Shown: piece by piece, positions 16,089-24,407 of the stretch
How positions within the stretch are numbered: the first letter of the stretch is position 1
Layout of the letters: every line of letters begins with the position of its first letter
NCBI GenBank assembly: GCA_964618555.1
Contig: CAZUBF010000001.1
Location: forward strand, 1-64,000
DNA length: 64,000 bases
Direction of reading: 5' to 3'
Source of the DNA: Calidifontimicrobium sp964618555
GTDB taxonomy: Bacteria; Pseudomonadota; Gammaproteobacteria; Burkholderiales; Burkholderiaceae_C
Position numbers and translations under genes: made by a program
Notes under the pieces: generated by a model
Told to the model about the DNA's origin: nothing
The model's database searches: none
Seen by the model: only the letters and a program-made list of their open reading frames with translations

Positions 16089-16379
16089 CACGCGGCGCCC
16101 TGGAAACGTACCCGGCCGCTGCCCTCGGGCGGGCGCGCGGTGGGTTCAGGCGACCGGGCGCCGCCGGGCAGGGCGCCGGGGCGGGTCAACCCCTTGTCCA
16201 AGGGGCGTGAATTGTTGCCCGGGCGCGGCGAATGCGTGTTCCGCGGCGTCGACCCGCCACCGGGCTGTGACATCATGCAAAACGTGATCGGGACCCCCTG
16301 GGGCGCATGGCCGGCGAGCGGTGGCCGCGCCCCGCGGTCGCGGTCGGGCCACGATCCGGAACATCGAAAGGGACGCGCC
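16089..16379. other. Leader region of the exosortase A polysaccharide cluster
   Basis: 291 bases before the first gene of the main operon. A perfect 7-base inverted repeat CCCCTTG / CAAGGGG with a two-base loop lies at 16190-16205. GTGACATCATGCA near 16267 resembles part of a sigma-54 site, but its GG and GC are two bases out of register, so I do not call a promoter. No gene is seen. GAAAGGGA precedes the GTG at 16380. Confidence 0.4.
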
Positions 16380-17012
16380 GTGAAGAGCACACCGAGTTTC
16401 GTCGAGCGGCTGCGGGCCGCGCTGTCGGCACTGGCCGTCGCAGGCCTGCTGGGCGCCTGCTCGAGCACGCCCGACCACCCCCCGGCGCCGCCCAGCGCCG
16501 CCACGCCCGACTACCGCTACATCATCGGCGCCGGCGACAGCATCACCGTGTTCGTGTGGCGCAACCCCGAGGTGACGACCACGGTGCCGGTGCGCCCCGA
16601 CGGGCGCATCGCCGCGCCGCTGATCGACGAGATCCTGGCGCAGGGCAAGACGCCGAAGGACCTGGCGCGCGACGTCGAGGCCGAGCTGAAGAAGTACATC
16701 GTCGACCCGCAGGTCACGATCCTGGTCAACGGGTTCGTCGGGCCGTACAGCGAGCAGATCCGCGTGGTCGGCGAGGCGGCGCGCCCGCAGTTCCTGCCGT
16801 ACAAGCAGAACATGACGCTGCTCGACCTGATGATCGCGGTGGGCGGCCTCACCGACTTCGCCGACGGCAACAAGGCGACGATCCTGCGCACGTCGGAGGG
16901 CAACAAGCAGTACTCGGTGCGCCTGCGCGACCTGATCCGCCGCGGCGACGTGTCGGCCAACGTCGACATGAAGCCGGGCGACATCCTGATCATCCCGCAG
17001 AGCTTCTTCTGA
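16380..17012 (+). CDS. XrtA-associated polysaccharide export lipoprotein (Wza/OtnA type)
   Basis: A 210-residue outer-membrane lipoprotein of the polysaccharide export family. The lipobox LLGAC places the lipidated Cys at residue 27. The export domain begins YIIGAGDSITVFVWRNPEVTTTVPVRPDGRIAAP and is followed by a SLBB-like segment (IRVVGEAARPQFLPY...LLDLMIAVGGLTDFADGN) and the closing MKPGDILIIPQSFF. It is expected to form the outer-membrane exit pore for the polymer. The start is GTG 16380. First gene of the long plus-strand exosortase A cluster. Confidence 0.92.
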   Translation: MKSTPSFVERLRAALSALAVAGLLGACSSTPDHPPAPPSAATPDYRYIIGAGDSITVFVWRNPEVTTTVPVRPDGRIAAPLIDEILAQGKTPKDLARDVEAELKKYIVDPQVTILVNGFVGPYSEQIRVVGEAARPQFLPYKQNMTLLDLMIAVGGLTDFADGNKATILRTSEGNKQYSVRLRDLIRRGDVSANVDMKPGDILIIPQSFF

Positions 17013-17078
17013 CCCGCGGCCGCCTGCGGCCGCCGTCCGACGACGACCGGCAGCAGCGCTGTCGAACACGAGGCATTC

Positions 17079-18665
17079 ATGGAAGAACTTCTCAGGCAGG
17101 CAACGACCGTCGCCCGCGGCATGTGGAAGTACCGCTGGCCGGCGCTGGTGGTGGCATGGGTGGTCGCCGCGATCGGGGTGGTGATCCTGTTCAAGATCCC
17201 CGACCGCTACGAGGCGAGCGCACGCATCTACGTCGACACACGCTCGATCCTCAAGCCGCTGATGTCCGGGCTGGCCGTGCAGCCCAACGTCGAGCAGCAG
17301 GTCGCGATGCTCAGCCGCACGCTGATCAGCCGGCCCAACGTCGAGAAGCTGGTGCGCATGGCCGACCTCGACCTGGGCGCCAAGACCAAGGCCGAGCAGG
17401 AGACCCTCGTGACGGGGCTGATGCGCGAGCTCAAGATCGCGGCCGGCCGCGGCGACAACCTGTACACGCTGTCCTACCAGAGCCCCGACCGGGAGAGGGC
17501 GCAGCGCGTGATCCAATCGCTCGTGTCGATCTTCGTCGAGTCGAGCCTGGGCAGCAGCCGCCGCGACACCGAGCAGGCCAAGACCTTCCTCGACGAGCAG
17601 ATCCGCCAGTACGAGCAACGGCTCGACGAGGCGCAGGCGAGGATCAAGGAGTTCCGGCTGCGCAACATCGACCGCCAGCTCGAGTCCGGCGGCACCGGGT
17701 CGCTGGATCGGGTGAGTGCGCTTGCCGCACAGCTCGACCAGGCCCGGCTGCAGCTGCGCGAAGCCGAGAACGCGCGCGACGCCGCCAGGGCGCAGCTCGA
17801 GGCGCTGAAGTCGGGCGGGGCCGCCGCGCCGCGCGCGCTGCAGGACCCGTCGGCGAACATCGCCACGCCCGAGATCGACGCGCGCATCGACGCGACCAAG
17901 CGCAACCTCGACGGACTGCTGCTGCGATTCACCGAGCAGCATCCCGACGTCGTCTCGGCGCGCCGCCTGATCAGGGACCTCGAGGAGCAGAAGGCCAGGG
18001 AGATCGCAGCGCTGCGCGAGCGCGCCCTGGCTGCCGCCGCGTCGTCGCCGGGCGCGGCCGACGGGGGGGCGAACACGTACATGGCGCAGCAGCTCGGGCA
18101 GATGGTCGCCTCGGCCGAAGTCCAGGTCGCGACGATGCGTGCCCGCGTGGCGGAAGTCGGTGCCCGGCACCAGTCGGCCATCCAGCAGCTGCGCACGTCG
18201 CCCGCGCTCGAGGCCGAGCTGGCGCAGCTGAATCGCGAGTTCGCGATCCAGAAGAGCAACTACGACGCGCTCGTCTCGCGGCGCGAGTCGGCGGCGATGT
18301 CCGGCGAGCTCGAGACGGCCGGGTTGGCCGAGTTCCGCTTGATCGACCCGCCGCGCGTCGGCAACAAACCGGCCGCCCCGGACCGTCTGCTGCTGCTGCC
18401 GCTGCCGCTGCTGGCCGGCCTGGCGGCCGGGCTGTTCCTGGCGTTCGCCGCCAGTCAGCTGCGCCCGGTGTTCCACGACGCGGGCGAGCTGCGCACGAAG
18501 ACGCAGCTGCCGCTGCTGGGCGTGGTGTCGGCGGTGGTCAGCGACGTCGGGCGCCGACGGCGCAAGCTGGAGTTGGTCAAATTCTGGTCCGCCTCGGGCA
18601 GCCTGGTGTTGCTGTTCATGGCGGGGATGGTGCTGATGGCGCTGATGGCGCAGCGCGGAGGGTGA
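17079..18665 (+). CDS. XrtA-system polysaccharide chain-length determinant
   Basis: A 528-residue polysaccharide co-polymerase (Wzz/Wzc N-terminal type). A first membrane segment lies at about residues 22-42 (ALVVAWVVAAIGVVILFKI), then a long periplasmic coiled-coil region rich in Gln, Arg and Glu, a Pro-rich PPRVGNKPAAPDR before the penultimate membrane segment, and a final one near the C-terminus. Its ATP-binding partner is the separate tyrosine kinase encoded eight bases downstream. It controls polymer length and links the inner-membrane machinery to the export lipoprotein. Confidence 0.92.
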   Translation: MEELLRQATTVARGMWKYRWPALVVAWVVAAIGVVILFKIPDRYEASARIYVDTRSILKPLMSGLAVQPNVEQQVAMLSRTLISRPNVEKLVRMADLDLGAKTKAEQETLVTGLMRELKIAAGRGDNLYTLSYQSPDRERAQRVIQSLVSIFVESSLGSSRRDTEQAKTFLDEQIRQYEQRLDEAQARIKEFRLRNIDRQLESGGTGSLDRVSALAAQLDQARLQLREAENARDAARAQLEALKSGGAAAPRALQDPSANIATPEIDARIDATKRNLDGLLLRFTEQHPDVVSARRLIRDLEEQKAREIAALRERALAAAASSPGAADGGANTYMAQQLGQMVASAEVQVATMRARVAEVGARHQSAIQQLRTSPALEAELAQLNREFAIQKSNYDALVSRRESAAMSGELETAGLAEFRLIDPPRVGNKPAAPDRLLLLPLPLLAGLAAGLFLAFAASQLRPVFHDAGELRTKTQLPLLGVVSAVVSDVGRRRRKLELVKFWSASGSLVLLFMAGMVLMALMAQRGG

Positions 18666-18672
18666 CAACGCC

Positions 18673-19584
18673 ATGAGCAGCCTGATCGAGCAAGCGGCGC
18701 AGCGGCTGGAACAGCTGCGGCAGGCGGGTGTCGAGGTGCCCTTCGTCGCGCCGGCCGCGCCGTCGGCGGCGCCTGCGACCGCGCCGGCAACTGCGGTGCC
18801 GGTGGTGACGTCGCGCCGCGTCGACATCGACATGCAGCGCCTGGCCGCCAACGGCGTGGTCACGCCCGACTCGCCGCGTTCGCGCACCGCCGACCAGTTC
18901 CGCGTGGTGAAGCGGCCGCTGCTGGCCAACGCGGCCGGCAAGGGGGCGTCGACGATCAACCACGCCAACCTGATCATGATCACCAGCGCCCTGCCCGGCG
19001 AAGGCAAAACCTTCACCGCGGTCAACCTGGCGATGAGCATCGCGGCCGAACTCGACCACACGGTGATGCTGGTCGATGCCGACGTCGCGCGCCCCGCGGT
19101 GCTGCGCAACCTCGGTATCCCCGAAGGACCGGGCCTGCTCGACCTGCTCGACGGATCGGTGCAGATGCACGAGGTGCTGTTGCGCACCAACGTCGACAAG
19201 CTCACGGTGCTGCCCAGCGGCACGCCGCACCAGCGCGCCACCGAGATGCTGGCCAGCGATGCCATGCGGCGTCTGCTCGACGACATGGCCAGCCGCTACC
19301 CCGACCGCATCATCATCTTCGACTCGCCGCCGCTGCTGCTGACCACCGAGGCGCGCGAGCTGGCGACGCACATGGGGCAGATCGTCGTGGTCGTGCAGGC
19401 GGGCCGCACGAAGCAGAGCGACGTGCAGAGCGCGCTGCACACGATCGAGGCCTGCCCGGTGCGGCTGATGCTGCTGAACCAGGTGCGCGAGGCCACCGAG
19501 CCCGGCTATGGGTACGGGTATGGCTACGGCTACGGCTACGGCTACGGCCCGCGCCCCGAGGCCGACCCGAAGCCGGCGTCGTGA
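18673..19584 (+). CDS. XrtA-associated tyrosine autokinase (BY-kinase)
   Basis: A 303-residue cytoplasmic bacterial tyrosine kinase: Walker A in SALPGEGKTFTAVN (about residues 106-118), Walker A' VMLVDADVARP and Walker B IIIFDSPPLL. The C-terminal tail is a Gly-Tyr repeat with seven tyrosines, the autophosphorylation cluster that regulates polymerisation in Wzc-like systems. It pairs with the upstream chain-length protein. The start ATG 18673 follows eight bases after the previous stop. The end overlaps the next gene at TGATG. Confidence 0.93.
   Translation: MSSLIEQAAQRLEQLRQAGVEVPFVAPAAPSAAPATAPATAVPVVTSRRVDIDMQRLAANGVVTPDSPRSRTADQFRVVKRPLLANAAGKGASTINHANLIMITSALPGEGKTFTAVNLAMSIAAELDHTVMLVDADVARPAVLRNLGIPEGPGLLDLLDGSVQMHEVLLRTNVDKLTVLPSGTPHQRATEMLASDAMRRLLDDMASRYPDRIIIFDSPPLLLTTEARELATHMGQIVVVVQAGRTKQSDVQSALHTIEACPVRLMLLNQVREATEPGYGYGYGYGYGYGYGPRPEADPKPAS
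19504..19548 (+). repeat. In-frame hexanucleotide repeat encoding Gly-Tyr units
   Basis: Seven consecutive Gly-Tyr dipeptide codon pairs plus a final Gly inside the tyrosine kinase tail. The last four units are identical GGCTAC hexamers; the earlier three are diverged at third positions (GGG, TAT). Slippage would change tyrosine number by whole units without a frameshift. Confidence 0.9.
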
Positions 19585-21158
19585 TGGTCCGGCGCGCCGA
19601 CTCTGCCGGCGGTCGCCTTCGTCGACGCGGTCGACCCTGCCGCGCCGTCGGTGCCGCCCGGGCGACGGCGATCGCGCTGGCGGCGGGGTTGGCCGGTCTG
19701 CCGGCAGCGGCGCAGTCCACGCGCACCTACTACGTGCAGCCCAGCCTGACCCTGACGCAGACGCTCACCGACAACGGCAGGCTCGACGGCGGCGAACGCG
19801 GCTCGGAGCTGATCACCAAGGTGAGGCCGAGCGTGCGCATCAGCGCGCGCGGGCCGCGCGTGCAGGGCACGCTGGCGTACGCGGTCGAGGGCACCGTCCA
19901 CGCGCGCGACAGCGACTCCAACGACGTGCGGCAGTCGCTGAACCTGAGCAGCAGCGGCGGGCTCGAGCTGATCGAGGATCGCCTCTTTCTCGACGGCGGC
20001 GCGCGCATCTCGCAGCAGCTGATCACGCCGTTCGGCGACCAGCCGTCCGACGATTCGCGCTCCAGCGACAACCTCAGGCAGGTCACCAGCTACCGCCTGT
20101 CGCCGTACCTGGTGGGCAACCTGGGCAGCACGGCCCGCTACCGGCTCGGGCTGAGCCACTCGGCCACGATCGCCGCCGACGAGTCGCGTTTCGACGGCAC
20201 CACGTCGTCGGCGCAGCTCGATGTCACCAGCGGCCCGGCGTTCGGCCCGCTGGGTTGGGGCGTCACGGCGGCGCGCGTGGTCAGCGACTTCGACGCCGGC
20301 CGGCGCACCGAGGCCGACACGCTGCTCGGCACGGTGTCGTACGTCGTCGATCACAACCTCGTCGTGCGCGCCAACGCGGGTGTCGACTGGAACGACTACC
20401 GCACCGTCGACAAGGAGCGCTACCGCCGCTACGGCGTCGGCGCCGAGTGGCGCCCGACCGAGCGCACGCTGCTGTCGGCGCAGGTCGACGACCGTTTCTT
20501 CGGCACCGGCCACAACGTGGTGTTCCAGCACCGCACGCCGCGCACCGTGTGGAGCTTCAGCGACAGCCGCGACGTGACCGACGTCAGCGGGCGAACGACC
20601 GCGGCGGTCGGCACCGCGTTCGACCTGTTCTACGCGCAGTTCGCGTCGATCCAGCCCGATCCGCTGCTGCGCGAGCAGCTGGTGCTCGACTTCCTGCGGC
20701 TCAACGGCATACCGCCCGACACGCTGCTGCTGTCGGACTTCCTGTTCTCGTCGGGCACCGTGCAGCGGCGCCAGCGGCTGTCGTTCGCGCTGCTGGGCAA
20801 GCGCAGCACGCTGACCGTCGCCGCCACGCAGTCGCGCAACAGCCGCGCCGACACGCTGACCAATGTCGGCGACGTGTTCGCCGACACCGCCTTCGTGCGC
20901 CAGCGCGGGCTCAGCGTCGATGTCGCGCACCGGCTCACCCCCGAGTCGTCGGTCAACCTGCTGCTGGCCGAGCAGCGCAGCAGCGGCGAACTCGACACCC
21001 AGTCGACGCGCCGCCGCCAGGCGTCGCTGACGTGGTCGGTGCGCGTGGGCTGGCGCACGAACTTCTCGCTGGCGGCGCGTCGCACCGAGTTCGAGCGGCC
21101 CGCCGGGGGCTACGACGAGAACGCGCTGATCGCCTCGCTCACCATGCAGTTCAACTGA
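19584..21158 (+). CDS. XrtA/PEP-CTERM-associated outer-membrane protein (TIGR03016 type)
   Basis: A 524-residue beta-barrel-like protein of the TIGR03016 group found at this position in exosortase A loci. A basic N-terminus and hydrophobic signal (AIALAAGLAGLPAAAQS) precede a series of amphipathic strands with YYVQPSLTLTQTLTDN at the start, and the chain ends in an aromatic-free but strand-like TMQFN. Thought to help polymer secretion across the outer membrane. ATG 19584 overlaps the kinase stop by one base; a GTG three bases earlier is an equally possible start. Confidence 0.85.
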   Translation: MVRRADSAGGRLRRRGRPCRAVGAARATAIALAAGLAGLPAAAQSTRTYYVQPSLTLTQTLTDNGRLDGGERGSELITKVRPSVRISARGPRVQGTLAYAVEGTVHARDSDSNDVRQSLNLSSSGGLELIEDRLFLDGGARISQQLITPFGDQPSDDSRSSDNLRQVTSYRLSPYLVGNLGSTARYRLGLSHSATIAADESRFDGTTSSAQLDVTSGPAFGPLGWGVTAARVVSDFDAGRRTEADTLLGTVSYVVDHNLVVRANAGVDWNDYRTVDKERYRRYGVGAEWRPTERTLLSAQVDDRFFGTGHNVVFQHRTPRTVWSFSDSRDVTDVSGRTTAAVGTAFDLFYAQFASIQPDPLLREQLVLDFLRLNGIPPDTLLLSDFLFSSGTVQRRQRLSFALLGKRSTLTVAATQSRNSRADTLTNVGDVFADTAFVRQRGLSVDVAHRLTPESSVNLLLAEQRSSGELDTQSTRRRQASLTWSVRVGWRTNFSLAARRTEFERPAGGYDENALIASLTMQFN

Positions 21159-21163
21159 AGGCC

Positions 21164-22267
21164 ATGTACGAAGCGTTCTACGGGCTGACGAGCAAGCCGT
21201 TCCAGCTCAACCCCGACCCCGCCTTCTACTTCGGCAGCAAGCAGCACAGCCGCGCCAAGGCGTACCTCGAGTACGGCATCTCGCGCAACGAAGGCTTCAT
21301 CGTCGTCACCGGCGAGATCGGCGCCGGCAAGACCACGCTGCTGCGCACGCTGATCGAGAGCCTGCACGGCACCAACGTGACCATCGGCCACCTGGTGACG
21401 ACGCAGCTCGGCGCCGAGGACACGCTGCGCATGGTCGGCGCGGCGTTCGGCTTCAAGGTCAAGGACGTGCCCAAGAGCGAGCTGCTGATCACGCTCGAGG
21501 CCTTCCTGCTCAGCCAGACCAGCCAGGGCAAGCGCTGCCTGCTGATCGTCGACGAGGCGCAGAACCTCACGCCCAAGGCGGTCGAGGAGCTGCGCATGCT
21601 GTCGAACTTCCAGTTCGGCAACCAGGCGCTGCTGCAGAGCTTCCTCGTCGGCCAGCCCGAGTTCCGCGAGATCCTGCAGCGCCCCGAGATGGAGCAGTTC
21701 CGCCAGCGCGTGGCGGCGAGCTGCCACATCGGCCCGCTCGAGCGCGACGAGACGCAGCGCTACATCGAGCACCGGCTGAAGAAGGCCGGCTCCAGCGGCA
21801 AGCCGATCTTCGACGCCGCCGCCTACGACGCGATCCACGCGGCCAGCGGTGGCATCCCGCGGCGCATCAACTCGGTGTGCGATCGCCTGCTGCTGCTGGG
21901 CTTCCTGGCCAACAAGGCGACGCTGACCGCCGACGACGTGGCCGAGGTGGTCAAGGAGTTCGAGCAGGAGGCGCACGTGCCGGCCAAGCGCCCGGCGGCA
22001 TCGGCGGGTGCCGGCGGCGGCGCGGCGACGGTGCTGGCGCTCGATGCCGAACTCGACCTCGACCTGTCGCAGCTCAAGCTCGACCCGGCGCTGGCCGAGA
22101 GCATGACGCAGCAGCTCGAGCAGCTCAGCGCCGAGCAGCGGCTGGACCAGCTGCAGCGGCTCGAGCGCAGCCTGCTGCGCCTGGAGCGCCTGCAGGTGCA
22201 GACGCTGTCGCTGCTGAAGAAGCTGGTCGAGGCGTCGACCCGCCCGGGCGACGGGGACAAGCCATGA
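21164..22267 (+). CDS. XrtA/PEP-CTERM-associated ATPase (TIGR03015 type)
   Basis: A 367-residue AAA+ ATPase related to GspA/ExeA. MYEAFYGLTSKPFQLNPDP at the N-terminus is the family hallmark; Walker A is GEIGAGKTTLLR and Walker B is CLLIVDEAQNL. The last 110 residues are an Ala-rich linker and a Leu/Gln/Glu coiled coil that may bind the inner-membrane complex. It follows the outer-membrane protein gene by five bases and overlaps wecB by four. Confidence 0.93.
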   Translation: MYEAFYGLTSKPFQLNPDPAFYFGSKQHSRAKAYLEYGISRNEGFIVVTGEIGAGKTTLLRTLIESLHGTNVTIGHLVTTQLGAEDTLRMVGAAFGFKVKDVPKSELLITLEAFLLSQTSQGKRCLLIVDEAQNLTPKAVEELRMLSNFQFGNQALLQSFLVGQPEFREILQRPEMEQFRQRVAASCHIGPLERDETQRYIEHRLKKAGSSGKPIFDAAAYDAIHAASGGIPRRINSVCDRLLLLGFLANKATLTADDVAEVVKEFEQEAHVPAKRPAASAGAGGGAATVLALDAELDLDLSQLKLDPALAESMTQQLEQLSAEQRLDQLQRLERSLLRLERLQVQTLSLLKKLVEASTRPGDGDKP

Positions 22268-23430
22268 CGGCCGCCGCCGGCGCCACCGGGATCGCCCCGG
22301 TGCTGTGCGTCGTCGGCGCGCGGCCGAACTTCATGAAGATGGCGCCGATCCTGCGCGCGCTGGCCGCGCACCGCCCGCCGCTGCCGGCGGTGCTGGTGCA
22401 CACCGGCCAGCACTACGACGCCGAGATGAACGACCGCCTGTTCGACGACCTGCGCCTGCCGCGGCCCGACGTCAACCTCGAGGTCGGCTCGGGCAGCCAC
22501 GCGGTGCAGACCGCCGAGGTGATGAAACGTTTCGAGCCGGTGCTCGACGCGCAGCGGCCGTCGTGCGTGGTCGTCGTCGGCGACGTCAACTCGACGCTGG
22601 CGTGCTCGCTGGTGGCGGTGAAGAAGCAGGTGGCGGTGGTGCACGTCGAGGCCGGGCTGCGCAGCGGCGACCGCGGCATGCCCGAGGAGATCAACCGCCT
22701 GCTCACCGACCAGGTGGCCGAGCGGCTGTACACGACCGAACCCGGCGCGCTGGACAACCTGCGCCGCGAGGGCGTGCCCGACGACCGCGTGGCCTTCGTC
22801 GGCAACGTGATGATCGACTCGCTGCGCCACCACCGCGAGCTCGCGCGTGCGCCGGCCGACACGCTGCGCGCGCACGGCGTCGACCCGGCGCTGCTCGACC
22901 ACCGCCACGGCTGGGGCGTGGTCACGCTGCACCGCCCGTCGAACGTCGACGACGCGGCCGTGCTGGCCGACGTGCTGGGCACGCTGGCCGAGGTGGCCGC
23001 GCGCCTGCCTCTGGTGTTCGCAATGCACCCGCGCACGCGCGCCCAGGTCGAGCGCTTCGGGCTGCAGCACCTGATCGACCCGCGGCGCATCGCAGTGCTG
23101 CCGCCGCAGGGCTACCTGGAGATGCTCGGCCTCGTGGCCGGCGCCGCGGTCGTGCTCACCGACTCCGGCGGGCTGCAGGAGGAGACCACCGCGCTGGGCG
23201 TGCCTTGCCTGACGATGCGCGAGAACACCGAGCGGCCGATCACCGTCGGGCAGGGCACGAACACGCTGGTCGGCCGCGACCGCGGCGCGATCCTCGCCGC
23301 GGTGGCCGACATCGTCGCCGGGCGCGGCAAGCGCGGTCGCGTGCCCGAGCTGTGGGACGGCCGCGCTGCCGAGCGCATCGCCGACGACCTGTGGCGCTGG
23401 CTGCGTTCGCGCGCGGAGGCGGTGGCATGA
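22264..23430 (+). CDS. wecB: UDP-N-acetylglucosamine 2-epimerase (non-hydrolysing)
   Basis: A 388-residue WecB-type epimerase interconverting UDP-GlcNAc and UDP-ManNAc. Seen: VVGARPNFMKMAPIL at the N-terminus, HTGQHYD, GDVNSTLA, HVEAGLRSGDRGMPEEINR, GNVMIDSL, TLHRPSNVD, DSGGLQEE and MRENTERPIT, all typical of the family. It provides an N-acetylmannosamine precursor for the polymer. ATG 22264 overlaps the ATPase stop (ATGA). The gene is followed by a hairpin-rich 67-base spacer. Confidence 0.95.
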   Translation: MTAAAGATGIAPVLCVVGARPNFMKMAPILRALAAHRPPLPAVLVHTGQHYDAEMNDRLFDDLRLPRPDVNLEVGSGSHAVQTAEVMKRFEPVLDAQRPSCVVVVGDVNSTLACSLVAVKKQVAVVHVEAGLRSGDRGMPEEINRLLTDQVAERLYTTEPGALDNLRREGVPDDRVAFVGNVMIDSLRHHRELARAPADTLRAHGVDPALLDHRHGWGVVTLHRPSNVDDAAVLADVLGTLAEVAARLPLVFAMHPRTRAQVERFGLQHLIDPRRIAVLPPQGYLEMLGLVAGAAVVLTDSGGLQEETTALGVPCLTMRENTERPITVGQGTNTLVGRDRGAILAAVADIVAGRGKRGRVPELWDGRAAERIADDLWRWLRSRAEAVA

Positions 23431-23497
23431 GCCCGCACGGCCGCCCGAAGGGCGAATTCCCCCACGGGGGGACGGCGCGCGGCGCCGAGGGGGCAGC
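23431..23497. repeat. REP-like intergenic element with three hairpins
   Basis: The whole wecB-deacetylase spacer consists of three successive palindromes: CGCCC-GAA-GGGCG (23442-23454), CCCCC-AC-GGGGGG (23459-23471) and GGCGC-GCG-GCGCC (23474-23486). The last part, GAGGGGG, also serves as ribosome site for the next gene. It resembles palindromic intergenic elements of Rubrivivax-like genomes; no second copy is in the window. Confidence 0.55.
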
Positions 23498-24388
23498 ATG
23501 ACCGCCCCGCCGATCACCAACGCGCTGACGATCGACGTCGAGGACTACTTTCAGGTCTCGGCGTTCGCGCCGTACGTCGCGCGCCACGAGTGGGACGCGC
23601 GAGAATGCCGCGTCGAGCGCAACGTCGAGCGCATCCTGCAGCTGCTCGCCGACCACGACACGCGCGCCACCTTCTTCACCCTCGGCTGGGTCGCCGAGCG
23701 CTACCCGCAGCTGGTGCGGCGCATCGTCGACGGCGGCCACGAGCTGGCCAGCCACGGCTACGGCCACCAGCGCGCCGGAGAGCTCGACCGCGGCGCCTTC
23801 GTCGACGACATCACGCGCGCCAAGGGGCTGCTCGAGGACGTCTCGGGCCGGGTGGTGCAAGGCTACCGCGCGCCGAGCTTCTCGATCGACGCGCGCAACC
23901 TGTGGGCCTTCGACTGCCTGGCGCGCGCCGGACACCGCTACAGCTCGAGCATCTACCCGATCCGCCACGACCACTACGGCATGCCCGACGCGCCGCGCTT
24001 CGCGCACCGCGTGCACGCCGACCTGCTCGAAGTGCCGGCCACCACGCTGCGGCTGTTCGAACGCAACTGGCCGTCGAGCGGCGGCGGCTTCTTCCGCCTG
24101 CTGCCGTACCCGGTGTCGCGCTGGATGATCCGCCGCGTCAACGCCGCCGACCGCGAGGCCGCGGTGTTCTATTTCCATCCGTGGGAGATCGACCCGCTGC
24201 AGCCGCGCATCGCCGGCATCGACGCGAAGACGCGGTTCCGCCACTACGTGAACATCGGCCGCACCGAACGCCGGCTGGCGCGGCTGCTGCGCGACTTCCG
24301 CTGGGACCGCATGGACCGCATCTTCCTGCAGCGCCCGGCGCCCGCCGGCGCCCCCGCGCCCGCCCCGGCGCTGCCGAAGGCCGCCTGA
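23498..24388 (+). CDS. XrtA-system polysaccharide deacetylase (TIGR03006 type)
   Basis: A 296-residue NodB-fold deacetylase. N-terminal ALTIDVEDYFQVSAFAPYV has the catalytic Asp and metal-binding Asp; GHELASHGYGHQR gives the His pair; GYRAPSFSID and HPWEIDPLQPR are further family motifs. Predicted to remove N- or O-acyl groups from the polysaccharide or its precursor. No signal peptide is visible, so it may act in the cytoplasm or at the inner membrane. Confidence 0.93.
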   Translation: MTAPPITNALTIDVEDYFQVSAFAPYVARHEWDARECRVERNVERILQLLADHDTRATFFTLGWVAERYPQLVRRIVDGGHELASHGYGHQRAGELDRGAFVDDITRAKGLLEDVSGRVVQGYRAPSFSIDARNLWAFDCLARAGHRYSSSIYPIRHDHYGMPDAPRFAHRVHADLLEVPATTLRLFERNWPSSGGGFFRLLPYPVSRWMIRRVNAADREAAVFYFHPWEIDPLQPRIAGIDAKTRFRHYVNIGRTERRLARLLRDFRWDRMDRIFLQRPAPAGAPAPAPALPKAA

Positions 24389-24407
24389 GCCGGGAGGCCG
24401 CCGCACG

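Noticed and set aside
16267..16280. Sigma-54-like sequence GTGACATCATGCA before the export lipoprotein gene
   Set aside because: The GG and GC dinucleotides are out of register by two bases and the -24 box is weak.
16146..19286. A 1046-codon open frame on the minus strand across the export, chain-length and kinase genes
   Set aside because: It is antisense to three well-supported genes, is rich in Arg, Gln, His and Ala as expected of a shadow frame in GC-rich DNA, and shows no family motif.
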